49,940 nucleotides of DNA from Alphaproteobacteria bacterium (GTDB lineage Bacteria; Pseudomonadota; Alphaproteobacteria; UBA2966; CAIVPW01), in NCBI GenBank assembly GCA_016869235.1, contig VGER01000009.1, positions 1-49,940 of the forward strand, written 5' to 3'. Positions within the stretch are counted from its first letter, which is position 1, and the number at the start of each line of letters is the position of its first letter. The notes beneath the pieces were generated by a model, which ran no database searches, was not told the DNA's origin, and saw only the letters and a list, made by a program, of their open reading frames with translations. The position numbers were made by a program, and so were the translations under genes. This document shows positions 42,451 through 49,940 of this stretch, piece by piece.

Positions 42451-43965
42451 TCACCCGGCGACCTCCCCGCTGCGCGCCCGCCGCACCGCCGGCATCAGCA
42501 CCGCGAAGAGCAGCGCCGCCGATACCGCGAGGAATACCGCGCTGATCGGGCGAGTGACGAACACCGACAGCTCGCCGCCCGAGACCAGCATCGCGCGGCG
42601 AAAGTTCTCCTCCAGCATCGGCCCGAGGATGAACCCGATCACCAGGGGAGCTGGCTCAAAGCGGAGTTTCTTCAGGCCGTAGCCGATCACGCCGAAGAGC
42701 GCCATGATGACCACGTCCGCGGGGTTGTTCTTCAGGCTGTAGCAGCCGATGCAGCAGAACACGATGATGCTGGGAAACAGCACCCGGTAAGGGATGGTGA
42801 GCAGCCGCACCCACAACCAGATGAGCGGCAGGTTGAGCACCACCAGCACCGCGTTGCCGAGCCACATGCTCGCTACCAGACCCCAGAAGAGCGCCGGCTG
42901 CTTGTCGATGATCTGCGGGCCTGGTGCGATGCCGTGGATCATCATCGCACCGATCATCATGGCCATGATGGCGTTGGGCGGAATGCCGAGCGACAGCATC
43001 GGGATGAAGCCCGCCTGCGCGGAGGCGTTGTTCGCCGCCTCGGGGGCCGCGACGCCCTCGACCGCCCCCTTGCCGAAGCGCCAGGGCTCGCTCGAAATCC
43101 TCTTCTCCACGCTGTAGGCGGCGTACGCCGGAATGTCGGTTGTGCTGCCCGGCAGGATGCCGAGCCCCAGACCCATCGCCGTGCCGCGCCCCGCCGCTGG
43201 CGCGGCGCGCCGGAAGTCCTCGCGCGAGGGCCAGAGACGGTCCATCGGCCGCATCACGCGCCCCTTGCCCTGTGTGGCCTCTAGGTTATGCATGATTTCG
43301 GCGATGCCGAACAGGCCCATTGCCACCGGCACGAAGCCGATCCCGTCGAATAGCGCATTCACCCCGAACGTGTAGCGCTGCATGCCGGTGGTGACATCCG
43401 TGCCCACCAGCCCGAGGAACACGCCGAGCACGATCATCGCGAGCGCCTTCGGAAGGCTGCCCTGCGCGAGCACTACTGCGGCAACCAGCCCGAGCACCAT
43501 CACCGCGACGTAGTCCGGCGACTGGAAGAGGAGTGCGAACTTCGCGATCGGCGGGCCCGCGGCCGCGATGGCGAGCGTCGTGACCGTTCCAGCGAAGAGC
43601 GAGGCGAGCGCTGCGACGGCGAGCGCGGCGCCCGCGCGCCCCTCCTTCGCCATCGCATGACCGTCCAGCGTGGTCACGATGGAGGAAGACTCGCCGGGCA
43701 GGTTGACAAGGATCGCGGTGGTCGAACCACCGTACTGTGAGCCGTAGAACACGCCTGCCAGCATGATCAGCGCGCCCACCGGGCTAAGGTAGAACGTGAC
43801 CGGCATCAGCATCGCCACGGTGGCCGACGGACCGATGCCCGGCAGCACGCCGATCAGCGTGCCAAGCACGCACCCCGCCAGGCACAGCGCGACGTTCGTC
43901 GGCGACAGCGCGACAGAGAAGCCGAGCGCGATGTTCGCGCCGAGGGAGGCGGCGAGCGCCTCCAT
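42451..43965 (-). CDS. Tripartite tricarboxylate transporter, TctA large permease
   Basis: A 504-residue inner-membrane protein with about 12 helices. TctA hallmarks are CVLGTLIGVLPGIGPSATVA, YGGSTTAILVNLPGESSS, GILPGSTTDIPAYAAYSVEK and the second-half PEAANNASAQAGFIPMLSLG. It imports, with TctB and a Bug receptor, a carboxylate using the ion gradient. It follows the TctB stop directly (TGA then ATG) and ends the right-hand minus-strand operon. Confidence 0.95.
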   Translation of the reverse strand: MEALAASLGANIALGFSVALSPTNVALCLAGCVLGTLIGVLPGIGPSATVAMLMPVTFYLSPVGALIMLAGVFYGSQYGGSTTAILVNLPGESSSIVTTLDGHAMAKEGRAGAALAVAALASLFAGTVTTLAIAAAGPPIAKFALLFQSPDYVAVMVLGLVAAVVLAQGSLPKALAMIVLGVFLGLVGTDVTTGMQRYTFGVNALFDGIGFVPVAMGLFGIAEIMHNLEATQGKGRVMRPMDRLWPSREDFRRAAPAAGRGTAMGLGLGILPGSTTDIPAYAAYSVEKRISSEPWRFGKGAVEGVAAPEAANNASAQAGFIPMLSLGIPPNAIMAMMIGAMMIHGIAPGPQIIDKQPALFWGLVASMWLGNAVLVVLNLPLIWLWVRLLTIPYRVLFPSIIVFCCIGCYSLKNNPADVVIMALFGVIGYGLKKLRFEPAPLVIGFILGPMLEENFRRAMLVSGGELSVFVTRPISAVFLAVSAALLFAVLMPAVRRARSGEVAG

Positions 43966-44463
43966 TCAGCCCGCGAACGCGGGCAACACCCGCAGCGGCA
44001 GGCCGAGCCCCCACACGAAGATGGCGATGACGCCGGCGCTCAGCAGGGCAACGAGCAGCACGAGCGGGCGCGCCGAGAGCGGTTCGCCGGCGAAGTTCGC
44101 GGCCACGGCGCTGGCCGCGATCGCAGTGATGAGCCCGAGCGGCTGCAGCGCGGCCACGAAGGCGAGGATAGCGGCGCTCACGAACATCACCGGCCGCCAG
44201 CGCGCACCGTCAAAGCACGCCTCGGGCGCAGCGTTGCCCCGCCACAGGCCGAGCCCGCCGACCAGCACTCCGAAGGCGACGAGCGCGATCGCCATGGCGC
44301 GCGGCACGAAGCCCTCGCCCATCTCAGCAGGCGTGCCGACGGTCAGGTCGCGTCCGAGGATGAGCGCCGCGAGGCCGGTGGCCGCCAGCACCGCGCCGGC
44401 CCACAGGTCGCGGTTGTCGATCAGGCGGGTGGGCCGCCCCGCCGGATACGCACCGGAGCTCAC
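43966..44463 (-). CDS. Tripartite tricarboxylate transporter, TctB small membrane subunit
   Basis: A 165-residue, four-helix subunit. It starts with DNRDLWAGAVLAATGLAALI and GEGFVPRAMAIALVAFGVLV, the conserved TctB first half. GTG 44463 overlaps the TctC stop as GTGA and is preferred over longer frames that run into TctC. Its role is assembly or coupling of the large permease. Confidence 0.9.
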   Translation of the reverse strand: MSSGAYPAGRPTRLIDNRDLWAGAVLAATGLAALILGRDLTVGTPAEMGEGFVPRAMAIALVAFGVLVGGLGLWRGNAAPEACFDGARWRPVMFVSAAILAFVAALQPLGLITAIAASAVAANFAGEPLSARPLVLLVALLSAGVIAIFVWGLGLPLRVLPAFAG

Positions 44464-45446
44464 TTCTTCTGGCGGGTCTTGACGAGGCCAGCTTCGAGGA
44501 ACACCGGGTACATGGCCGCGTCGTCTTCGGCCCAGCGCTTCTTCGCCACCGCGCCGCCGCCCGGGGTGACGAGGAACCCGGCCGCACGCGCCCTGTCCTG
44601 GAACTCCTTGTCCGAGAGCGTCTCGAGGAACTTCGCCTCCAGCACCTTCAGCCGATCGGCGGGAGTGCCCTTCGGCGCCGCGATCACGCGCCACAGCCCC
44701 GAGATCACCGGAAAGCCCTGCTCCTCGAAGGTCGGCACCTCCGGCGCCTTGAAGTGGCGCGCCTTCGCCGACACGCCGAGGATGCGCAGCTTCCCGGCGG
44801 CGTGCTGCTCGATCACGTCGGGGAGCGCGATGGACGCCATGTCCACCTCGCCCGACAGCAGCGCCTGCACCGTCGGCGCGAAACCGGCGTACGGCACCTT
44901 GGTGAGGCGGATGCCTAGGCCCTTCTCGAACACCGAGGCGGCGACGTGCGAGGAGCCGCCGGGCTGGTCGTTGCCGTTCTTCAGCTTCCCGGGATTGGCC
45001 TTGGCGTAGTCCACCAGCTCCTTCAGGTTCTTGAAACCAAGCTTCGGATTGATGGTGATGGCGGAGGGATCGTCGCCGAAGAACACCACCGGCTCCATCT
45101 CGTCCAGCGCATTGGCGTTCGGGTTGTTGTACTGCGCGAAGATCGCCCCGGTGGCAATCATCGCCAGCATGTAGCCGTCGGGCTTCGAGGACATCACTTC
45201 CTTGATGCCGACGGTGCCGCCGGCGCCGGGCTTGTTCAGCACCACCACCGGCACGCCCATGCGCTTGGTCGCGGCGTCCGCGGTCATGCGCATCGCGGTA
45301 TCGCTACCGCCGCCTGGAGGCCAGGGCACCACGAGCTGGATCGGCTGCGACGGAAAGGCCTGGGCCTGAGCGGCGCCCGGCGCGACCAGGGGCGACAGCG
45401 CGAGGCAGATGGCGGCAAGCTTCAAGGCCGGTGCGGGGATTCTCAT
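44460..45446 (-). CDS. Tripartite tricarboxylate transporter, TctC/Bug binding protein
   Basis: A 328-residue receptor with signal peptide (to about AAQAQ), the family start FPSQPIQLVVPWPPGGGSDT, LNKPGAGGTVGIKEV and the pocket motif TKVPYAGFAPTVQALLSGEV. ATG 45446 has a perfect AGGAGG upstream. With TctB and TctA it forms a complete transporter, unlike the orphan Bug gene at 1142. It probably imports the acid degraded by the upstream enzymes in the same operon. Confidence 0.94.
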   Translation of the reverse strand: MRIPAPALKLAAICLALSPLVAPGAAQAQAFPSQPIQLVVPWPPGGGSDTAMRMTADAATKRMGVPVVVLNKPGAGGTVGIKEVMSSKPDGYMLAMIATGAIFAQYNNPNANALDEMEPVVFFGDDPSAITINPKLGFKNLKELVDYAKANPGKLKNGNDQPGGSSHVAASVFEKGLGIRLTKVPYAGFAPTVQALLSGEVDMASIALPDVIEQHAAGKLRILGVSAKARHFKAPEVPTFEEQGFPVISGLWRVIAAPKGTPADRLKVLEAKFLETLSDKEFQDRARAAGFLVTPGGGAVAKKRWAEDDAAMYPVFLEAGLVKTRQKK

Positions 45447-45518
45447 GACGGGCTCCTCCTTAGGGGAACGAAAACGATCGGGGATGGCGGCATCCTACCT
45501 GCGGAGTGGGCGCGGCGG

Positions 45519-46502
45519 CTATGCGCCCAGTTCGCGAATCACGGCAAGGCCATAGCGCTGGTCCTCCAGCGTCCCGGCAAGCAGCAGCACCAGTTCCTGC
45601 AGCCCCGCCTCGCGGTAAGCCTGGAGCCGGTCGCAGCACTGACGCACCGTGCCGGCGACGCCAAACGCCTCCACCGCCTCGTCGGGCACCAGCCGCGTCG
45701 CAGCCTCGTAGTCGCGCCTAGCCATCGCGGCAATGATCGTGGGCTGGTCGACCGCGATGCCGGAATGAGCGAGCGCATCGTCGATAAAGCGGTTGCGGAG
45801 CAAGAACGCGAGCTTCTTGCGCACCTCCTCAACCGCGCGCTTGCCGTTGGGCGAGGCGGCGAAAGAGATGTAGCCCGCGGCCGTGAATGGCGCCCCCGTG
45901 CGGCCGGCCTCCCGCGCGCCCGCGGCGGTGTGCCGCAGCGATACGCGCACAAACTCCGGCGAGAGACCCGCGGAGAGCACCACGCCGTCGGCGATCCTGC
46001 CGGCGAGCGCGAGCATCTGCGGCTTCATCGGCGCGAGGTAGAGGGGAATGGCCTCGCGTGGCGTGAACATCATGCGCGCGCCGCGCAGCCGGAACCGGGT
46101 TGCCTCCTGCGTCACCGGCTCGCCCGACCACAGCGCGCGCAGCGCTGCCACGAACTCGCGCGCCACCGCCACCGGCTTCTCAATCGCCTCGCCGGATTCG
46201 CCGAGGAAAAGCGGGTTGCCCGTGCCGAGCGCGAGCGCCACCCGGCCGGGCGCGGCCTCCGCCAGCGTCGCCATTTGCATCGCCGTCGGCATCGGATGAC
46301 GCAGGTACGGGCTGACCGCGGTCGGCACCACCTTCACGCCGGGAATCGCGCTCGCAAATCCGAGGCAAGACAGGATCGGTTCCCGGTAGCCGAGGTGGTC
46401 TGCCATCCAGAGGCTCTTCGCGCCCGCCTGGGCCGCTTCCCGGGCGAACGCCAGCGCCTCGCCATAGGTCGCAAAGCCGTCGAAACTGACGCCGAGGGTC
46501 AT
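45519..46502 (-). CDS. Luciferase-like oxidoreductase, probable F420-dependent type
   Basis: A 327-residue LLM-class TIM barrel similar to methylenetetrahydromethanopterin reductase and F420-dependent dehydrogenases. Marks are SFDGFATYGEALAFAREAAQ, SLWMADHLGYREPILSCLGF, GRVALALGTGNPLF, PLYLAPMKPQMLALAG and IADGVVLSAGLSPEFV. The last two resemble the F420-using branch. Family assignment is firm, but cofactor choice (F420 or FMN) needs experiment. It overlaps the opine dehydrogenase-like gene by four bases. With a full F420 pathway in the window, it is the best candidate F420 user. Confidence 0.82.
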   Translation of the reverse strand: MTLGVSFDGFATYGEALAFAREAAQAGAKSLWMADHLGYREPILSCLGFASAIPGVKVVPTAVSPYLRHPMPTAMQMATLAEAAPGRVALALGTGNPLFLGESGEAIEKPVAVAREFVAALRALWSGEPVTQEATRFRLRGARMMFTPREAIPLYLAPMKPQMLALAGRIADGVVLSAGLSPEFVRVSLRHTAAGAREAGRTGAPFTAAGYISFAASPNGKRAVEEVRKKLAFLLRNRFIDDALAHSGIAVDQPTIIAAMARRDYEAATRLVPDEAVEAFGVAGTVRQCCDRLQAYREAGLQELVLLLAGTLEDQRYGLAVIRELGA

Positions 46503-47584
46503 GCGCGCACCCGCGCCAGCAGACCGTCGCGATCCAGTCCTTCGATGCCCATGCTGCGCGCCGTGCGCCCGAGCGCGCGGTAGTCGATACCTGTGAGGGC
46601 GATCCCCAGTTCCAGAAGAGATATGGCGACCGGCACTGCCACGCCAGCAGCCGCCGCCATCGCGAGGAACGGTACCAGTCCGTGGCCGAAGTCCTCCAGG
46701 TAATAACGGTGCTGGAGCGAATCGGGTGCCTTGATCTTCTGGTTAGCCTTGCCCCCGGAGATCGCGGCGACGAGGTCCGTGGTGTCGGCCACCGACGCCT
46801 CCACAGTGCCGTACTTCTGCATTTCCGCACCGAGGTGCGGCAATTCGTGGCCGAACGTGCGCGCCACCGCGAGGCGCTCGGCGTCCAGCGCCTTCAGCAC
46901 GCGCGTCACGCCCGGAGTCATGCCCTGCACGTAGAACGTGAACCCGCCCCGCGTCGCTTCCACCCACGCCGCGCCGAGGATCGCTCCTGGCGCATGCAGC
47001 ACCATGTTCAGGTTTGCGAGGCTGGAATTCAGCACGTCCGCCACCCGCTCGCTCACCGGATAGAGCGCGCGCGCCGCGGCGGCGGCGGCCTCCCCGCCCG
47101 GTAGCACGCCGAGCCGCAGGAACTTTGCCTTGCCCGACACTGTGATGCGCGCCGGCTGGTACTTGCGCGCGATGTAGGAAAGCGTATGAAACTCCGCCAC
47201 CGGCGGCACCGGGCCGCCGCTCGCGAGCCGGTACGCCTCGTTGAACTCGAGTGCGCCCCCAGTGTGTCCCGGATTCAGGACGACGGGAAGTGTGTGCGCG
47301 CCGGCGGCCGCGAGCAGGCGCGCTACCGGCACATGGGAGATCGTCGGCAGGCACACGAGCGCCACCTCCGCCCCGCGCACGGCTTCGGCCAGGTCCGCGC
47401 TGATGAGTACCGGCTTCGCAAAGCCCTCCCCGAGCACGCCTTCGTACTCCACCCCACCGCGCTCGACGAACGGCGCGAGCGTCTGCGGCGAACGGTTCCA
47501 GAGCGCGGTCTCGTGGCCGGCGAGCGTGAGTTCCGCGACCGCGGCCGCGCCACCCGCCCCTGCGCCGATGACCGCGACGCGCAT
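46499..47584 (-). CDS. NAD(P)-dependent opine/octopine dehydrogenase-like protein
   Basis: A 361-residue two-domain dehydrogenase. The Rossmann start is MRVAVIGAGAGGAAAVAELT, VLNPGHTGGALEF follows at the domain hinge, and the C-terminal octopine DH domain shows MVLHAPGAILGAAWVEATRG and EDFGHGLVPFLAMAAAAGVA. Relatives reductively couple amino acids with 2-oxo acids or do the reverse. It overlaps the LLM gene by four bases and the M24 gene by one (TGATG). The pairing suggests breakdown of an N-substituted amino acid. Confidence 0.88.
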   Translation of the reverse strand: MRVAVIGAGAGGAAAVAELTLAGHETALWNRSPQTLAPFVERGGVEYEGVLGEGFAKPVLISADLAEAVRGAEVALVCLPTISHVPVARLLAAAGAHTLPVVLNPGHTGGALEFNEAYRLASGGPVPPVAEFHTLSYIARKYQPARITVSGKAKFLRLGVLPGGEAAAAAARALYPVSERVADVLNSSLANLNMVLHAPGAILGAAWVEATRGGFTFYVQGMTPGVTRVLKALDAERLAVARTFGHELPHLGAEMQKYGTVEASVADTTDLVAAISGGKANQKIKAPDSLQHRYYLEDFGHGLVPFLAMAAAAGVAVPVAISLLELGIALTGIDYRALGRTARSMGIEGLDRDGLLARVRA

Positions 47585-48717
47585 CAGGCGACGACGATCA
47601 GTTCGTCATTGGAACAGTAGTCCGACAGCATCTCGCCGCCGCGCTCGGTTACGAGCAGCATGTCCTTGAGCTGCATGCCGAAGCCGTGCCCGGTCTGGTA
47701 GCAAAGCGGCTCGACGCCGAGCACCATCCCGGGCTCCAGCAGCGCGTCGCCCTCGCCTCCGATCTCCGGCGTCTTTCCGAGGTAGGGATCCTCGTGCAGG
47801 AACAAGCCGATGCCGTGGCCGACGAAGGAAATTGGCGGCAGGTCCAGCTCCGCGAGCTTTGCGATGAATGCGGCGTAGATCGCGCGGCAACTCGCCCCGG
47901 GCTTCACCTGCTCGAGCAGCCGGTACTTGCAGTCCACCAGGTGCTTCCAGATGCGCGCGGCGTGCGGCGGCGCTTCCCGCACCACTGCCGTACGGCACAC
48001 GCCCGCCTGGTAGCCCGAAATCACGGAGAAAATCTCCACCCGGCACACGTCGCGGGGCTGGAGTCTGCGCTTGGTGGGCCCGACGTTCGGCAGCTGGCTG
48101 CGCTCGCCGGTCGCCACAATCATCAGCTTGAACTGCTCGGCGCCGAGCGCGTAGACGTTCCTCGTCAGGTGTCCCGCGAGGTCCATCTCGGTGTCGCCTG
48201 ACCGGACGGCGCGCAGTGCATCGGTGATCGACTGGTCCGCGATGCGCGACAGCCGCCGCAGTAGCGCGATCTCCTCCCGCGTCTTGACCTGGCGCAGGCG
48301 CGCGAGGATCTGCTGGTCTGGCACGAAGCTCGCCGCGGGGAGCGCGGCGCGCAGCTTTTCGAAGTCAGCGGCAGGCAGGTAGTCGAATTCGATCCCGATC
48401 CGCGCGCGCGCAAGGCCCGTCTCGGTCAGCAGCGCGGCGAGCGCGGCCATGGCGTTGTCGCTGAACTCCGCCCAGATCCTGGTCGGCGTTGCGGGTTCGC
48501 GACGCGCGATGGTGGTCGCTTCCATGTCCACGGCAAGGATCGCCGTGCGCCCGTCCGCCGCGACCAGGGCCATCGCGTGCCGGTGCCGCATGAGCGGCTG
48601 CGAGGGCACCACGAACCCGGTAAGATAGGCGAAGTTCTCCGGCGAGCAGGTGAGCATCGCGTCCATCCCGTGCGCCTGAATCGCCTTCACGCAACGCCGG
48701 ACGATCTCCGCGCGCAT
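47584..48717 (-). CDS. Creatinase-like M24 hydrolase with lost metal ligands
   Basis: A 377-residue pita-bread-fold protein with the creatinase N-terminal domain. His301 and His308 (GHGIGLFLHEDP) and Glu336 are present. The positions that bind metal in Xaa-Pro peptidases are changed: first Asp to Glu228 (CRVEIFSV), second Asp to Gly239 and last Glu to Lys351 (LKDMLLVTE). That pattern fits metal-free creatinase-type hydrolases better than aminopeptidases. It would cleave a C-N bond such as an amidino or ureido group. The gene lies between the enolase-type enzyme and the opine dehydrogenase. Confidence 0.85.
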   Translation of the reverse strand: MRAEIVRRCVKAIQAHGMDAMLTCSPENFAYLTGFVVPSQPLMRHRHAMALVAADGRTAILAVDMEATTIARREPATPTRIWAEFSDNAMAALAALLTETGLARARIGIEFDYLPAADFEKLRAALPAASFVPDQQILARLRQVKTREEIALLRRLSRIADQSITDALRAVRSGDTEMDLAGHLTRNVYALGAEQFKLMIVATGERSQLPNVGPTKRRLQPRDVCRVEIFSVISGYQAGVCRTAVVREAPPHAARIWKHLVDCKYRLLEQVKPGASCRAIYAAFIAKLAELDLPPISFVGHGIGLFLHEDPYLGKTPEIGGEGDALLEPGMVLGVEPLCYQTGHGFGMQLKDMLLVTERGGEMLSDYCSNDELIVVA

Positions 48718-48721
48718 CGAA

Positions 48722-49891
48722 TCAGGCCTCCGCTTGCCGTACCCGGTACTGCGCCACCTTCGCCTCATCCACGGCGATCCCCATACCGCGCACCTCCGGC
48801 ATCTCGATCGCGCCCTCAACGAGCCGCATCGGCGCCTCGAGCAGGTCGTCGGTGTAATAGATCCCGCCAATCTGGCCGCCCTGCGCGGCGGCGGGCGTGG
48901 ACACCGGCACGACGCACGATAGCGTGACGGCCGGCGCCGAGGCCGCCAGCGCGATGTTGGCGCGGTTGCCGATGCCGGTCTCCACCGATCCGTTCACGTT
49001 GCAGACGATCCCCGCGGCTTTGCACACCGCTGCGACTTCCATAGCCCGGTACAGCCCGCCGGGCTTGGTGGTGTAAACGGACACGATCTCCGCCGCGCGC
49101 CGCTCCGCGATCTGCACCACGTCGTGCGCGTTCCAGGCGCTCTCGTCCGCCATCACCGGCGTGTCGATGGCACGCGAGACCTCCGCAAGGCGCTCGATCC
49201 CCATCACCGGCTGCTCGGCGTACTTCAGGCCGTACGGCTCCATGGCGCGTAGGGTGCGGATCGCCTCGCCGGGCGTGGCGTAGCCCTCGTTCGCGTCGAC
49301 GCACAGGTCGGGCGCGGGCCCGACGGCCTCGCGGATCGCGCGAACGATCTCCACGTCGCGCTTCGGGTCCTGACCGACCTTGATCTTGATGGTGCGGATG
49401 CCCTCGCCGACGACCCTGACGCACTCGTTGACCGCCTCGTCGATGCCGAGGAGCCCGATCGAGTGCGTCACCGGCACCCGTTCGCGCGCGAGCCCGCCGA
49501 GCAGCGTTGTGACCGGCGTGTCGAGCACCTGCGCCGAGAGGTCGTAGTAGGCGAAGTCGACCGCCGCCTTGGCGTAGGGATAGCCCTTGATCACGGCGTC
49601 CATGCGCCTGTGCAGCCCCGCGAAGTCGCCGTGCGGCATGCCCGTCACGGCGACCGCAAGGTAGTGCTCGATCACGTGGCGCGCAATCGAGGGCGATTCG
49701 CCGAAGTAGCGGCCGAACTCGCCGCCCCAATCCTTCAGCGCGGGCGCCTCGCCCCAGCCCACGTGGCCGGCGTCGTCCTTCATGCGCACGATCAGGTAGC
49801 GTCCGATCGGTTCGGTGAGGCCGGTCCACTTGTGCACGCGCCGGGTCGGCAACTGCACGAGGAGCGTCTCGACGGATACGATGCGACTCAT
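48722..49891 (-). CDS. Enolase-superfamily enzyme, muconate lactonizing/racemase-like
   Basis: A 389-residue two-domain enzyme with the MLE-subgroup active site. Lys169 and Lys171 are in TIKIKVG. Metal ligands are Asp199 (CVDANEGY), Glu226 (YAEQPVMG) and Asp249 (MADES), and Lys276 is in TTKPGGLYRAM. It abstracts a proton alpha to a carboxylate; members are cycloisomerases, racemases, epimerases or o-succinylbenzoate synthases. It is the first visible gene of the right-hand operon (enolase-like, M24, opine DH, LLM, TctC, TctB, TctA). Family is certain, reaction unknown. Confidence 0.9.
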   Translation of the reverse strand: MSRIVSVETLLVQLPTRRVHKWTGLTEPIGRYLIVRMKDDAGHVGWGEAPALKDWGGEFGRYFGESPSIARHVIEHYLAVAVTGMPHGDFAGLHRRMDAVIKGYPYAKAAVDFAYYDLSAQVLDTPVTTLLGGLARERVPVTHSIGLLGIDEAVNECVRVVGEGIRTIKIKVGQDPKRDVEIVRAIREAVGPAPDLCVDANEGYATPGEAIRTLRAMEPYGLKYAEQPVMGIERLAEVSRAIDTPVMADESAWNAHDVVQIAERRAAEIVSVYTTKPGGLYRAMEVAAVCKAAGIVCNVNGSVETGIGNRANIALAASAPAVTLSCVVPVSTPAAAQGGQIGGIYYTDDLLEAPMRLVEGAIEMPEVRGMGIAVDEAKVAQYRVRQAEA

Positions 49892-49940
49892 GGGGATCAG
49901 CGGTCAGTCTCGCCAAACGCCGGTGCCATTGTCAACAGCG
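49892..49940 (-). promoter_or_regulatory. Possible promoter of the right-hand operon
   Basis: On the minus strand a perfect TTGACA lies at 49935-49930, about 40 bases before the ATG at 49891. The hexamer 17 bases further (CGAGAC) is a poor -10. The region continues outside the window, so this is only a suggestion. Confidence 0.2.

Overview
The window is GC-rich and densely coding. Operons are tight, with many 4-base stop/start overlaps (ATGA, GTGA). Two Bug/TctC-type binding proteins, one with its TctA/TctB permease, together with the CoA- and amidohydrolase-rich content, suggest a Burkholderiales-like betaproteobacterium, probably a soil or groundwater lineage. That is inference from gene types only. 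No rRNA, tRNA or CRISPR array was seen.

Layout. (1) 1-3.6 kb: the start of a polysaccharide-deacetylase-like gene, an orphan Bug protein with a small TPR protein, and several gene remnants (SDR, sulfatase, opine dehydrogenase, alcohol dehydrogenase). (2) 3.73-4.87 kb: a decayed IS3-family element, then a perfect 16-bp hairpin. (3) 5.1-10.5 kb: a complete coenzyme F420 set. fbiC is on the + strand and converges on npdG-cofE-cofD-cofC on the - strand. (4) 10.5-21.3 kb: genes immediately upstream of npdG on the same strand. They encode an amidohydrolase, an Fe(II)/2-oxoglutarate-type oxygenase, acyl-CoA dehydrogenase, aldehyde dehydrogenase, a hydroxycinnamoyl-CoA hydratase/lyase-like crotonase, a family III CoA-transferase, SDR, aminotransferase, alpha/beta hydrolase and a 64-residue flavodoxin-fold remnant. 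No gap exceeds 42 bases, so 7.5-21.3 kb looks like one 13.8-kb transcription unit ending in F420 synthesis. (5) 21.5-26.3 kb: a divergent polyamine-type ABC importer and a GntR/FCD regulator. Two TTGTACAA palindromes lie in the shared promoter region. (6) 26.3-32.8 kb: a second, paralogous amidohydrolase, an NMT1/SsuA-type ABC importer and a ThDP enzyme. (7) 32.8-38.6 kb: amidase/carbamoylase, hydantoinase, MmgE/PrpD and a luciferase-like monooxygenase, followed by two gene fragments. (8) 38.8-41.8 kb: a second aminotransferase + SDR pair and a convergent HisC-like aminotransferase. (9) 42.5-49.9 kb: an operon for a muconate-cycloisomerase-like enolase, a creatinase-like M24 protein, an opine-dehydrogenase-like protein, a luciferase-like oxidoreductase of the F420-using type, and a complete tripartite tricarboxylate transporter.

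Taken together, the region reads as catabolic islands for nitrogen-containing organic compounds: importers, ring or amide hydrolases, aminotransferases and CoA-linked chain breakdown. They are wired to a local supply of reduced F420 (FbiC, CofC, CofD, CofE, NpdG). Two luciferase-like enzymes elsewhere in the window are the obvious candidate F420 or FMN users. The substrate cannot be read from the sequence. A second theme is a series of truncated genes in which the head of one family abuts the tail of another in the same orientation. These look like deletion scars, though assembly error must be excluded.
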